DNA from: Nostoc sp. MG11
GTDB taxonomy: Bacteria > Cyanobacteriota > Cyanobacteriia > Cyanobacteriales > Nostocaceae
Assembly (NCBI RefSeq): GCF_014904695.1
Contig: NZ_JACXXN010000001.1
Span: forward strand, 546,500-610,499
Reading direction: 5' to 3'
Length of the DNA: 64,000 nucleotides
Within the stretch, counting starts at the first letter, position 1; every line of letters starts with the position of its first letter. Below the pieces are notes generated by a model. The model made no database searches, was not told the DNA's origin, and worked only from the letters and a program-made list of their open reading frames with translations. The translations under genes were made by a program, and so were the position numbers. Shown here piece by piece: positions 18,182 to 28,898 of the stretch.

Positions 18182-18204
18182 AAAAAACCCGGCTTAACCG
18201 GGCA
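18182..18204 (-). terminator. intrinsic terminator of the small membrane protein gene
   Basis: On the minus strand a stem of CCCGG/CCGGG around TTAAG is followed by six T (A-run at 18182-18187 on the plus strand). It lies 33 bases after the stop of the gene at 18237. Confidence 0.8.
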
Positions 18205-18236
18205 GATGCACTGTTTATCGAATTTAGCAGTGATAA

Positions 18237-18611
18237 CTACATTTTGATATCACAAGTTAAAGGACAAGCGGCATAAACAGTAGTCTGCATTTGGTCTGCC
18301 TCTCCATGAAGCCAGCTTAACCATTTGACTTCACTAGGATGAACACCCTTAATAGTTAGCACACCCGCAGCAAAGACAACTGCCATGACATTGAACATTA
18401 TTAAACCACCTGCTACGAGCAAAACAGCACTAACAGGCATCACAGATTGTAGAACAATCGACAACAGACATCCGACCGTAGCCATCAACACAACTAAGGG
18501 GAAACCGACAACCAACAAGCATACTGCCAACGTGAAAGTCCAGATCAAAAAGCTTTTGACCTTTAATAAGGAGTAGGTCTTTCCTAGATTAGAGCTTTGA
18601 GCCGAAACCAT
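18237..18611 (-). CDS. small membrane protein of unknown function
   Basis: 124 residues from ATG 18611, which has GGGAGGA eight bases upstream; the longer frame to 18689 lacks this. It starts MVSAQSSNLGKTYSLLK and has two or three hydrophobic segments (about residues 25-52 and 58-90), then a soluble C-terminus (GVHPSEVKWLSWLHGEADQM) with two Cys near the end (ACPLTCDIKM). The family is not recognised. It has its own terminator and faces away from pilT, so it is probably a single transcription unit. Confidence 0.65.
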   Translation of the reverse strand: MVSAQSSNLGKTYSLLKVKSFLIWTFTLAVCLLVVGFPLVVLMATVGCLLSIVLQSVMPVSAVLLVAGGLIMFNVMAVVFAAGVLTIKGVHPSEVKWLSWLHGEADQMQTTVYAACPLTCDIKM

Positions 18612-19336
18612 GACTTTTCCTCCCAAAATACACAGCAAATGTAATTTCAGTAAAATCTCGCTTTTTACGAGCAAACTGAACTTCTTCAAGTGAAATTCAG
18701 TATATAAAAACCAATAGAGAAAATGAGCATTTATTTACTAAAGTTTACAGTTAATCTTTCGTAATTATGAATGTAAACTCAAGTTCACATATATTTAAAC
18801 AGCTAGTTTTTAGCATCTGTCTTGAGGTATAGAAGCTAAAAGTCATTAGCTTTTAACGCTTATCGTCAGCACTTTATTTCCGCCCAACTTAACATTTCTT
18901 ATAACTAAGAGTAGAACTTCTCATAATTCATAAATAGGCTAAAAAAATTATCTGCCGCTGACTATGCTGTTAATTGCTAGCAATTTTTGGTTTTTATCTG
19001 AAGCAAATTTCTCATCTAACAAGTTGAAGTGTTAACAATAAAAATCTAAGTATATAAAAGCACTTTTTGCTAAAGTATAATAACTGAGGCTTTTTAAGGT
19101 CTTATGTATGTTAAACAAGGTTATACGAGTGAAATATTTTTTATAAGACTACTAGATAGTGGCAGTTAAAGAAAAAAAGATACTAGTGGAGGAGAATGAA
19201 ATAGACTGACCGTGGCTCTAGAATTCCGATTACTTTTTACCGTCCATAGAGCGTCCACACAAGCATTCTCCAGAAGTCCTCAACAAAAATGACTTCTTTG
19301 TAACTCAACTTTACTATCAGCCAAATTTTAAGATAT
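18612..19336. other. intergenic region between divergent genes
   Basis: 725 bases of AT-rich DNA carrying the promoters of the divergent membrane-protein gene and pilT. No open frame with coding character and no clear palindrome or small RNA was seen. Promoter boxes could not be assigned safely. Confidence 0.4.
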
Positions 19337-20647
19337 ATGACAGAATCACAGCATCCCTTAAATTCCAATGCTGCTAGCCGTAATTTGCCGCCAGTACCGC
19401 CGCCACCACCAACGTTTAGTACACAGCGCCAGTTTACACAAACATTGGATATGTCAATTGATAGGAGTACCAACACTCCTGTTATTAACTCTGCACCACC
19501 GCCACCGCCAGCTTCCACACCTGTTGGAGCTCATCGTCCGGGTAGTCCACCACCAATGCCTACATCTCGTTCCAAAAACAGCAGTACGGGACTTACTTTG
19601 GCGCAGTTAATCAGAGAAGCTTACGATCAAGGATATTCTGACCTTCACTTGGGTGTAGGTGAAGTACCCCGCTTTCGCAACCGAGGAGAAATTCAACCAA
19701 CGGATTATCCAGAAACGGATAAAGAGACTTTGATGAATTGGTTGCGAGAGGTAATGACCGAAGCGGAAATTCAGCGCTTTGAAGAACATCTAGAATTTGA
19801 CGGAGCGACTCAGTATGATTTTGCTCGCGTGCGGATTAATGTTTTTGGCTCTCTCAAAGGGCCAGCAATGGTGTTACGGTTGATTCCGCTAAAAATCTTG
19901 ACTATGGAACAGTTGAGATTACCTACAGTTTTTCGGGATATTTGCCATAACCATAAAGGTTTAATTTTGGTGACTGGGCCTACTGGTTCTGGTAAGTCTA
20001 CGACAATGGCAGCGATGATTGACTACATCAATAAAGAGATGGCTAAGCATATCATCACCATTGAAGATCCAATAGAATTTGTCCACCAAAGCCGCAAGTC
20101 CTTAGTCAAACAGCGGGAGGTGGGAATGCACACCCGGAAATTTGACAACGCTTTGAAAGCGGCTTTGCGGGAAGATCCAGATTTGATTCTGGTAGGGGAA
20201 ATGCGTGATAAAGAAACGGTCAATACTGCCCTCAAAGCTGCTCAAACTGGTCACTTGGTAATGGGAACCCTACACACGAATAGCGCTGTAAAAACCATTG
20301 AACGGATTCTGAATCTTTACTCTGGTGAGGAACAGGATGCAATGCGGGTAGCAATTTCTGAGTCTTTAGTAGCAGTTATTGCTCAGGGTTTGTGCCGTAC
20401 AACTGATGGCAAGCGGGCTGCTTTCCACGATGTCCTCATTAACACTGAGGCAATCAAAGAATGGATCAAAGACGGTAAGTATGATGAAATTACCGAGCTA
20501 ATGAAGCAAGCCAGTTTTGACGGCATGGTTACGATGAATCAGTCGTTACTCAATCTCTATCAAGATGGGCGCATCACTGAAGAAACTGCTTTGGAAATGT
20601 CACCAACTCCTAACGAAATGGCGCAATTTCTCCGAGGTCGAGTTTAA
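19337..20647 (+). CDS. pilT: type IV pilus retraction ATPase PilT (PilT2-like, proline-rich N-terminus)
   Basis: 436 residues. The first 90 are low-complexity Pro/Ser/Thr (two clusters PPVPPPPPTF and APPPPPAS), followed by a PilT core: PAS-like N-domain (LREAYDQGYSDLHLGVG), Walker A TGPTGSGKSTTMAAM (near residue 218), Asp box TIEDPIEFVHQ, Walker B LREDPDLILVGEMRD, and His box TGHLVMGTLHTNSAVKTIERIL. The AIRNLIRE motif of true PilT is not obvious. Cyanobacteria carry PilT1 and PilT2; the long form suggests PilT2, linked to motility direction in Synechocystis. It hexamerises at the pilus base. The KaiB-fold gene follows 354 bases downstream. Confidence 0.9.
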   Translation: MTESQHPLNSNAASRNLPPVPPPPPTFSTQRQFTQTLDMSIDRSTNTPVINSAPPPPPASTPVGAHRPGSPPPMPTSRSKNSSTGLTLAQLIREAYDQGYSDLHLGVGEVPRFRNRGEIQPTDYPETDKETLMNWLREVMTEAEIQRFEEHLEFDGATQYDFARVRINVFGSLKGPAMVLRLIPLKILTMEQLRLPTVFRDICHNHKGLILVTGPTGSGKSTTMAAMIDYINKEMAKHIITIEDPIEFVHQSRKSLVKQREVGMHTRKFDNALKAALREDPDLILVGEMRDKETVNTALKAAQTGHLVMGTLHTNSAVKTIERILNLYSGEEQDAMRVAISESLVAVIAQGLCRTTDGKRAAFHDVLINTEAIKEWIKDGKYDEITELMKQASFDGMVTMNQSLLNLYQDGRITEETALEMSPTPNEMAQFLRGRV

Positions 20648-21001
20648 CGGATTGGGGACTGGGGATTGAGGACAAGGGGCAATGAGTTTATTGACCAAGG
20701 CGGTTGGGGGATAAAGAGAATAACCCATGCCCCATGACGCCACTTGCTTCACTTGGGGAACCCCAGACGCTCGCGGACTTGCTCTAAGCGTACCCCTGCG
20801 CTTAAACAAGCTACGCGCAGCGTCTCGAAGAGAAGCCATGCCGTTGGCGGAGCCGACGCACCAGAAGGGAGAAGACCGCAGTGGCTTCCCCATACCCAAT
20901 GCCCCAATCGTAAATATTTTTATGTTCCTGGTTGCCGTTATAGCTAAGGTAAAAGGTAAAAGACAGATTTTTTACTTTTTACTTTTAGTTCCCTAGCCTC
21001 C
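20648..21001. repeat. repeat-rich gap between pilT and the KaiB-domain gene
   Basis: No gene. The sequence is made of common Nostocales interspersed repeats: GGGGACTGGGGATTG strings, CGCCACTTGCTTCACTTGG, and a block with CTACGCGCAGCGTCTCG and GGCGGAGCCGACGCACC at about 20811-20863. Short plus-strand frames here only read through these repeats. Confidence 0.55.
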
Positions 21002-21772
21002 GTGAATAACTTGACAACAAACAAATTATCTAAACCCCAGTTGTTCAAAGGCATTGCTCTATTTACTCCTGGAGGAGATTTGATTTACTGTATCGACCCT
21101 AGCAAGCAAGGTCGATGGCATTTGCATTTGTGTAATGCTTTGCAAGAAATCTTAGACTTACCAGAGCCACCACATTTTTTAGTGCCTTGCTATACAGCAA
21201 CTATTGACCACTGGTTAGATCCGCGTAGCCAACGAGTGCGAACTTTTGCTGAAGCTTATCCGGCAGTAATCAGACATCAGTCCGTGCTTAACGCTATTTT
21301 TGGCACAAAAGAGCTAGTATGGCAAGCCGCTCCCTGGCAAGATGGGTTGTGCGATCGCATGGTGTTAACAACTTATCGTTCCTCATTCCCGCAACTTTGG
21401 GAAGACCATGATTTAATTGTGCGCTTAGACCTTTCCGAACCAGTACCAAAATACCATCAACCGGTAATAACCGCCCAAAAGGAGCAAGTAACAACACAAG
21501 GCTATGTCCTGCGCTTGTTTGTTGCAGGGCATAGTGGAACTACCGAACGCATCCTTCAAAATCTGCACGAACTGTTGGAGCGATCGCTTGGACACCCTTA
21601 TACTTTGAAAGTCATTGATGTTTTAACTAATCCAGAACAAGCAGAAATCAATCAAGTTTCTGCAACTCCTACCCTTGTCAAAGTTTGGCCTCACCCGATT
21701 CGGCGAATTGTTGGCGATTTAGATCATGTGGAGAAAATTTTACACATGTTAGCTACTAAAGAAAAACTTTAA
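21002..21772 (+). CDS. KaiB-domain protein with a long N-terminal extension
   Basis: 256 residues, start GTG 21002, no clear ribosome binding site. The last 90 residues carry the thioredoxin-like KaiB fold: YVLRLFVAGHSGTTERILQN, then LKVIDVLTNPEQAE, then SATPTLVKVWPHPIRRIVGDL. These match KaiB and the N-domain of SasA. The first 160 residues are of an unknown family (FKGIALFTPGGDLIYCIDP; HFLVPCYTATIDHWLDP) and are not a kinase. KaiB alone is about 100 residues, so this is not the core clock protein; it may compete for KaiC or act in signalling. It lies downstream of pilT on the same strand. Confidence 0.75.
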   Translation: MNNLTTNKLSKPQLFKGIALFTPGGDLIYCIDPSKQGRWHLHLCNALQEILDLPEPPHFLVPCYTATIDHWLDPRSQRVRTFAEAYPAVIRHQSVLNAIFGTKELVWQAAPWQDGLCDRMVLTTYRSSFPQLWEDHDLIVRLDLSEPVPKYHQPVITAQKEQVTTQGYVLRLFVAGHSGTTERILQNLHELLERSLGHPYTLKVIDVLTNPEQAEINQVSATPTLVKVWPHPIRRIVGDLDHVEKILHMLATKEKL

Positions 21773-22160
21773 ATTTTATTAAGACTATTAATTTGTCAGA
21801 TGCGACAATTAACTCGGTCATGCTTCGGTTGTGAGGAGTGCGTAGTTTAACGCCGTAGGCATTGCTCCAAAGTTAGCTAAGCTGATTGATGATATGCTTT
21901 GCAATCAGACTAGTTTTTTGCTGAGTGCGCGGATGGGTAGGTGTTAGGGAAGTGGCGACAAGAAAATGGCTGAATTCCCTTGTGTGTAAGAAATTGATTG
22001 CGATCGCATCTTGAAAATCTTGAAACTATCCGCGCACCTTATCTAGACTAGCTTTTAGGCATTTGCATTTAGCACAACTACCATACCTTATGTTATGATT
22101 TCTACATTCGCGCAACAGAACCTTGAAAACCAAATACGGCAAGGGTTTCAGAATCCTGCC
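21773..22160 (+). promoter_or_regulatory. CRISPR leader
   Basis: 388 noncoding bases before the first repeat. The end of this region (CGCGCAACAGAACCTTG, then AAAACCAAAT, at about 22110-22136) and the GTGCGCGGATGGGTAGGTG string at about 21926-21944 resemble, from memory, leaders of other Nostocales CRISPR arrays. TTATGTTATGAT at about 22090-22101 could contain the -10 box. The position next to perfect repeats, with degenerate repeats at the other end, supports transcription left to right. Confidence 0.7.
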
Positions 22161-25100
22161 ATTTCAATTACAAAAAATCCCTATTAGGGATTGAAACGGG
22201 TAAAAATCGTACTACAAATTCGCTTTTTCTTATTTCAATTACAAAAAATCCCTATTAGGGATTGAAACTTATTGGATTCCTTAACTCGATTAATTTATCT
22301 ATTATTTCAATTACAAAAAATCCCTATTAGGGATTGAAACTACTATGTACCCAGTACCACCGCTTCCCCTACCTATTTCAATTACAAAAAATCCCTATTA
22401 GGGATTGAAACCCAGTGCCTTGCCCTAGCAAAATACGCACACTAGATTTCAATTACAAAAAATCCCTATTAGGGATTGAAACTTCAATATCTCTAGCTTT
22501 GAGATACTTATCTGGGAATTTCAATTACAAAAAATCCCTATTAGGGATTGAAACTCACAATTTATGAAGATTGTATTGTTGTAAAAATTATTTCAATTAC
22601 AAAAAATCCCTATTAGGGATTGAAACTCAAAGGTATAAAACTTAAGCCTCTTGATACTATATTTCAATTACAAAAAATCCCTATTAGGGATTGAAACCCT
22701 TTATCTCCATCTGTGTGGGCACATTATAGAATTTCAATTACAAAAAATCCCTATTAGGGATTGAAACGTATGGCTGAAAGTCGTTTATTGGCAGGCTAAT
22801 ATTTCAATTACAAAAAATCCCTATTAGGGATTGAAACTACTAAGCTGTACTCAGGCAAGATTAAAGACAGGTACATTTCAATTACAAAAAATCCCTATTA
22901 GGGATTGAAACTAAAGAAAGTCACGTACCAGAATAAACAAATAGCATTTCAATTACAAAAAATCCCTATTAGGGATTGAAACGAATTCAACATTTCCACC
23001 CCCACTGGATACCTGGAAGGAAATTTCAATTACAAAAAATCCCTATTAGGGATTGAAACATATTATAAATATAGAAACAGAGGAGAAAGTAAAATTTCAA
23101 TTACAAAAAATCCCTATTAGGGATTGAAACTATACCATCCGAACCATAAGCCGCGTTACCGGGAATTTCAATTACAAAAAATCCCTATTAGGGATTGAAA
23201 CTTTTTGTTAAATAGCGTCTATAGTTAAGAAAGAAAATTTCAATTACAAAAAATCCCTATTAGGGATTGAAACTGCTACTGTACATGACGAGCTGCTTGG
23301 TTATGTGCTTAATTTCAATTACAAAAAATCCCTATTAGGGATTGAAACATTTACGGAGCCGGAATCTCCGGTATCTGAATAATTTCAATTACAAAAAATC
23401 CCTATTAGGGATTGAAACCCATTGAATAAGAGTAGCAAGCTAGTTGTGTAGCATAGATTTCAATTACAAAAAATCCCTATTAGGGATTGAAACGGGTACG
23501 AGACTTGTAGACGAGGAGGCATTAATGATTTCAATTACAAAAAATCCCTATTAGGGATTGAAACTACCATCTTCCTTTTTAAAGTACTTCATTGCTAAAT
23601 TTCAATTACAAAAAATCCCTATTAGGGATTGAAACCATTTTTTCTTACTATGTGGTCTATCTCCAATAATTTCAATTACAAAAAATCCCTATTAGGGATT
23701 GAAACGCGACCAATTGCCTAGTATCCCGGTCTTGATTCTATTATTTCAATTACAAAAAATCCCTATTAGGGATTGAAACTCAGTAACTAACTTGACTGAT
23801 ACATTAACTGGTTTATTTCAATTACAAAAAATCCCTATTAGGGATTGAAACTAGGTAACAATGGTGATTTATATATTGACATTACCATTTCAATTACAAA
23901 AAATCCCTATTAGGGATTGAAACATGTTTACAATTAGCCCAGACCGTGCGTATGTTGAATTTCAATTACAAAAAATCCCTATTAGGGATTGAAACTGGAA
24001 AGTTGTTGATTACGCTGTGTGTACTGATTTAGATTTCAATTACAAAAAATCCCTATTAGGGATTGAAACAAATACCATCTAAGCTTTCCAGCTTTTAAGC
24101 TTATGGTATTAGATTTCAATTACAAAAAATCCCTATTAGGGATTGAAACATTTTAATAAAGCGCTGAACACTGCTAATTTAGCATTTCAATTACAAAAAA
24201 TCCCTATTAGGGATTGAAACTTTCTGCTGCTTGCTCCATCTTTACTCAAACAAACTTCAATGCTCATTTCAATTACAAAAAATCCCTATTAGGGATTGAA
24301 ACTTTCTGCTGCAAGCTTAGACGTACTTATCCCTTCGATTTCAATTACAAAAAATCCCTATTAGGGATTGAAACAACACCCTCCTCAATAATTTCGGAAC
24401 GAATGCTAAGATTTCAATTACAAAAAATCCCTATTAGGGATTGAAACACTCACCTCAAATGGCGTTTGAGATTTTTAACACATTTCAATTACAAAAAATC
24501 CCTATTAGGGATTGAAACTAAAATCGTGTCCTATATCACTTAATACCCCACATTTCAATTACAAAAAATCCCTATTAGGGATTGAAACTTGTTTACCTTA
24601 ACATCAATCGCATTATCATCTGTTATTTCAATTACAAAAAATCCCTATTAGGGATTGAAACAGACTCGTAGCGCATAGCTAAGCTGACATTCTGCCATTT
24701 CAATTACAAAAAATCCCTATTAGGGATTGAAACAATAAACGCGATTCTTGTAGCAGGAATACATAAAGATTTCAATTACAAAAAATCCCTATTAGGGATT
24801 GAAACGTGTTAATGAAGATGCGTGAACTCCACCCAGAGAATTTATTTCAATTACAAAAAATCCCTATTAGGGATTGAAACAAAAATGGTTGCTCACGCAC
24901 AAGGTCGAAGTGTGAGCATTTCAATTACAAAAAATCCCTATTAGGGATTGAAACACATATCCAGAGAAGTAGGCAAAATCATATTGGGATTTCAATTACA
25001 AAAAATCCCTATTAGGGATTGAAACAGCATCAAAAGCAATAGTTTCCAAAGCCACTTTAATTTCAATTACAAAAAATCCCTATTAGGGATTGAAACGTAG

Positions 25101-26707
25101 TTTTGTATCATGTTGTGGGAACACGCAAATTTCAATTACAAAAAATCCCTATTAGGGATTGAAACTAAGAAAATCTTGCGATTGTCGCTCATCGCCGCTT
25201 GATTTCAATTACAAAAAATCCCTATTAGGGATTGAAACTTGTAGAATTACTAACTCAAGTTGATACTAAGATATTTCAATTACAAAAAATCCCTATTAGG
25301 GATTGAAACTTCCTTTTTCTAATGATTTAAGAATTAAATAATCGATTTCAATTACAAAAAATCCCTATTAGGGATTGAAACAGACCTACAATCAGGAATT
25401 CTCAACAGATGTGGGATTTCAATTACAAAAAATCCCTATTAGGGATTGAAACCTTAAGCGAACTACAGCACCTACACGATTGGGAGTGGCTGCACATTTC
25501 AATTACAAAAAATCCCTATTAGGGATTGAAACACAACACAGTGCCCAGCAACAACAAGCAGCCGCACAGAAGAATTTCAATTACAAAAAATCCCTATTAG
25601 AGATTGAAACAAGAAATAAATTAAGAGAAGAATTAGGTGGTAGTTTATTTCAATTACAAAAAATCCCTATTAGGGATTGAAACGGTATTTTTCCTTTATC
25701 AAACAAGCCTGTTGTTTCAAGATTTCAATTACAAAAAATCCCTATTAGGGATTGAAACATTCAACCTAGCCCACTTGGTGTACTCACTGCTGGATTTCAA
25801 TTACAAAAAATCCCTATTAGGGATTGAAACTTTTGCTCTCTTGCCAAACTGTGCTATCAAATCTCATTTCAATTACAAAAAATCCCTATTAGGGATTGAA
25901 ACGTGTAGATAGCCCTTGCCCAAAAAAAGCAACACGCTCAACAAATTTCAATTACACAAAATCCCTATTAGGGATTGAAACAAGGATTGAAGCTGTATGA
26001 GTCAGTGGCACAAACCCGGGTTATTTCAATTACACAAAATCCCTATTAGGGATTGAAACATTATAAAATTTTGTGATGATGTTGGAGTAAATATATTTCA
26101 ATTACACAAAATCCCTATTAGGGATTGAAACTCTGTAAAGTGTTTCTAAGGATTTTGTTGATAGCATTTCAATTACACAAAATCCCTATTAGGGATTGAA
26201 ACGAATTGACCATTGCTGAAATTGGCGCAAAGATCAATGAATTTCAATTACACAAAATCCCTATTAGGGATTGAAACAATACCTTTTATTGGCGTACTCC
26301 CCTTGCGGAATTTCAATTACACAAAATCCCTATTAGGGATTGAAACTAAGAGATGGCAGATTTCAATTTGGCAGCGATCGAATTTCAATTACACAAAATC
26401 CCTATTAGGGATTGAAACTAAGAGGAACAACACGCCTCTTAATACCCCCATCAATTTCAATTACACAAAATCCCTATTAGGGATTGAAACCTTGTGGCTG
26501 TGATGTGACAAAATAAACCAAACGAGATTTCAATTACACAAAATCCCTATTAGGGATTGAAACAAGAAGAGAAAGCCCAGAGCTATGAACTATAAGAGTA
26601 TTTCAATTACACAAAATCCCTATTAGGGATTGAAACGCTACTTTGTGGCGCGTGGATGCCAATTCTACCGATTTCAATTACACAAAATCCCTATTAGGGA
26701 TTGAAAC
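22161..26707 (+). CRISPR. CRISPR array, 63 repeats and 62 spacers
   Basis: Repeat of 37 bases, beginning ATTTCAATTACAAAAAAT and ending CCCTATTAGGGATTGAAAC; the inner AATCCC and GGGATT form the stem around TATTA. The ending ATTGAAAC is the usual crRNA 5' handle, so transcription is on the plus strand from the leader at 21773-22160. I located the repeats one by one: first 22161-22197, last 26671-26707. Spacers range from 32 to 45 bases. Repeats 1-52 have ACAAAAAAT; repeats 53-63 (from 25945) have ACACAAAAT. Repeat 48 (25574-25610) has AGAGATT in place of AGGGATT. No cas gene lies in the window; repeats of this kind are often served by type I-D or III systems, but this is inference. Confidence 0.98.
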
Positions 26708-26720
26708 TAGAAGCGCAATA

Positions 26721-26747
26721 ATTCCAATTACCCAAAATCTCTATTCA
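26721..26747 (+). repeat. degenerate terminal CRISPR repeat
   Basis: After a stub of 13 bases beyond repeat 63, ATTCCAATTACCCAAAATC, followed by TCTATT, matches the first 25 bases of the repeat with a few changes; then similarity stops. It marks the old, leader-distal end of the array. It carries AATCTCTATT, the same base change as the lone half-repeat at 36376. Confidence 0.75.
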
Positions 26748-26837
26748 GAAAGTTGAGGCACAGGTTTCTATTATGAATCGGGGGTTGTTGATTCTCGAAC
26801 CTGACCCTCAATCATCTGAAGCGATCAAAGTTATGGT

Positions 26838-27524
26838 TTACAACCGTTGTAGTAGACTTAAACCATGGGTATCAGTGCCACATGTATTGAAAAGAGAGTA
26901 TTCATCAGCTAACTTTTGCATTTGTTGTGATTCCAAAGCGCTAGGTTGCCAAGGGTTAGGATTATTGTAGGCGTAGAAAGTTTCAACACCATCGATACCT
27001 TTTTGGGCAGCAGCAGGAATTAAGTCAAAATGCGATCGCTTGTACCGAGCTGGATGAGCAAGTACTGCTAATCCTCCAGCTTGATGAACAGCCGCAATCA
27101 CGTTACTTGCCTGATATTCTTTGCCTGTAGTAGCTTTTCTTTGCAGATAAGGTTTTATACTATGGTGTTCTGGCTCGAAAGCATAAGCCAAAATGTGAAC
27201 TTCTATGTCCAAAAGGTTGGCATTGATTTCCACGCCACTCCACAGGTGAGGAGTGCTTTCGCCAGGATTATTCCACTTCCAGTCTTCCAACCAAGCTTGT
27301 GCCAGTTGATAGCCAGCAATACTATGATGGTCAGTGATCGCAAACCCTTTTAGACCAATAGCGATCGCCTGCTCCATCAATCCACTCGGCTGCAATCTTC
27401 CATCCGAGTAGACCGTGTGCATGTGAAAGTTAAATAACCTCGGACAACTTTGTGCATCAATGCTCTGGAATACTTGCTTCAAAAGTTCTGTGGAAGCAGT
27501 AGTCCGGGCAAAATTTACAGCCAT
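26838..27524 (-). CDS. PHP-domain metal-dependent phosphoesterase
   Basis: 228 residues from ATG 27524, placed after GAGGGGG; the longer frame to 27599 is not supported. PHP motifs are clear: FNFHMHTVYSDGRLQPS (residues about 30-46), FAITDHHSIAG, WSGVEINAN, AVLAHPARYKRS, and GTDTHG at the end. These His/Asp residues bind a trinuclear metal centre. Related proteins (YciV/TrpH type) remove phosphate from nucleotides or 3',5'-bisphosphates; the substrate here is unknown. Cytoplasmic. It ends about 90 bases from the CRISPR array and is transcribed towards it. Confidence 0.85.
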   Translation of the reverse strand: MAVNFARTTASTELLKQVFQSIDAQSCPRLFNFHMHTVYSDGRLQPSGLMEQAIAIGLKGFAITDHHSIAGYQLAQAWLEDWKWNNPGESTPHLWSGVEINANLLDIEVHILAYAFEPEHHSIKPYLQRKATTGKEYQASNVIAAVHQAGGLAVLAHPARYKRSHFDLIPAAAQKGIDGVETFYAYNNPNPWQPSALESQQMQKLADEYSLFNTCGTDTHGLSLLQRL

Positions 27525-27861
27525 AACCCCCTCTGAAGAAAAATACGTAATTTTTAAGACACCAACATCCACACTTACCAGATGAGAGATAACCAGCACT
27601 TTAAATTAGTGTTGGCAGTTAATTTCTCAGGCTCATGAGCAAAATTTTTCAATATGTTAAGACTACGTTAGCAAATCTAAACGCAGACGGTCATGAGCAT
27701 TTTCGATTGCTCTTATAAGGCTTAGTAAAAAATATCGTTCAAGCTACTTATAATTTTTGCTATTACATTTGCTGAATAATTGAGTAAAATTCAGGCTTGT
27801 AGAGTTATTATCTCTACTAAGCCTCAAGCAAAGCTCTACTTTAATGTGTAAAGATTATCTT
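27525..27861. other. intergenic region between purM and the PHP gene
   Basis: 337 AT-rich bases with no gene. A small inverted repeat GTAGAG/CTCTAC at about 27799-27817 lies just after purM but has no T-run. Nothing else was seen. Confidence 0.4.
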
Positions 27862-28890
27862 TTACACGGGTAATCCTACCAATTCTGCCGAACCAGTAAT
27901 GACTTCACCAATTACATAAGTAGGAATATCCTGTGATTGAAAGTGGGTAATTGTCTGCTCTACCTGATGGGGTGGCACCAGCAATACAAATCCAATTCCC
28001 ATATTGAATGTATTGTACATGGCATCGAGACTGACCGCTCCAACCTCAGCTAGCCATGCAAATGCAGAGGGGATAGTCCAACTACTAGGATCAATTTTAA
28101 TCGCCTGATCCTTCCCCAAACATCTGGGCAAATTTTCTGGCAATCCACCACCTGTGATGTGAGCCATACCGTGAATGTCTAACCCTGATTGTAGAGCTGC
28201 TAAAACAGGTTTGACGTAAATACGGGTGGGTTTGATGAAAGTTTCGCCGATAGTTTCACCACCTAAAGATTCTGGGCGGTCACTCCAAGAAAACCCGCGA
28301 TCGCTAACAATCTTTCGTACTAAACTTAAACCATTACTGTGTACACCTGTACTAGCAAGAGCGATCGCTACATCCCCTACTTGTACTTGGGAACCATCCA
28401 GCATCCGGCTTTTTTCCACAATTCCTACACAAAAACCAGCCAAGTCATATTCACCTACTTGGTAGAAACCAGGCATTTCTGCCGTTTCTCCTCCCAGCAA
28501 GGCACAACCCGCCTGCTGACACCCAGAGGCTATACCCGCCACCACCTGAGTTAACTGCTCTTTGTCTAGCTTACCTGTTGCCACATAATCCAAAAAAAAC
28601 AGCGGTTCTGCGCCCGATGTCAGTACATCGTTTACGCACATCGCCACCAAATCAATACCAACGGTATCGTGACGGTTAAGGATGTGAGCGATTTTGAGCT
28701 TTGTACCCACACCATCCGTACCAGAAACCAACACTGGTTCCTTAAAACCCCCTGGTAGTTGAAAGCAGCCACCAAAACCACCCAGTCCACCAATTACTTC
28801 TGGTCTAAAAGTGCTGTGAACCAAATTGCGAATTTGGTCTACGAAGCCTCGACCAGCTTCAACATCAACGCCTGCATCCCGATAATCCAT
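27862..28890 (-). CDS. purM: phosphoribosylformylglycinamidine cyclo-ligase (AIR synthetase)
   Basis: 342 residues, full-length. It closes the imidazole ring of purines, using ATP to turn FGAM into AIR, in the cytoplasm. The N-terminus [13 protein letters not shown] is typical; [65 protein letters not shown] and [13 protein letters not shown] are the ATP- and substrate-binding signatures. There are no purine-operon neighbours, as is usual in cyanobacteria, where pur genes are scattered. Confidence 0.97.
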   Translation of the reverse strand: MDYRDAGVDVEAGRGFVDQIRNLVHSTFRPEVIGGLGGFGGCFQLPGGFKEPVLVSGTDGVGTKLKIAHILNRHDTVGIDLVAMCVNDVLTSGAEPLFFLDYVATGKLDKEQLTQVVAGIASGCQQAGCALLGGETAEMPGFYQVGEYDLAGFCVGIVEKSRMLDGSQVQVGDVAIALASTGVHSNGLSLVRKIVSDRGFSWSDRPESLGGETIGETFIKPTRIYVKPVLAALQSGLDIHGMAHITGGGLPENLPRCLGKDQAIKIDPSSWTIPSAFAWLAEVGAVSLDAMYNTFNMGIGFVLLVPPHQVEQTITHFQSQDIPTYVIGEVITGSAELVGLPV

Positions 28891-28898
28891 AAAAGTTA

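Noticed and set aside
20727..20996. Two plus-strand frames between pilT and the KaiB-domain gene
   Set aside because: They read through interspersed repeats (strings such as CTACGCGCAGCGTC) that recur in Nostocales genomes.
24214..26503. Several plus-strand open frames reading FNYKKSLLGIET or FNYTKSLLGIET repeats
   Set aside because: They are translations of CRISPR repeats and spacers; the array structure explains them fully.
21773..26837. Possible cas genes flanking the CRISPR array
   Set aside because: The flanking genes are a KaiB-domain protein and a PHP phosphoesterase; neither has Cas features.
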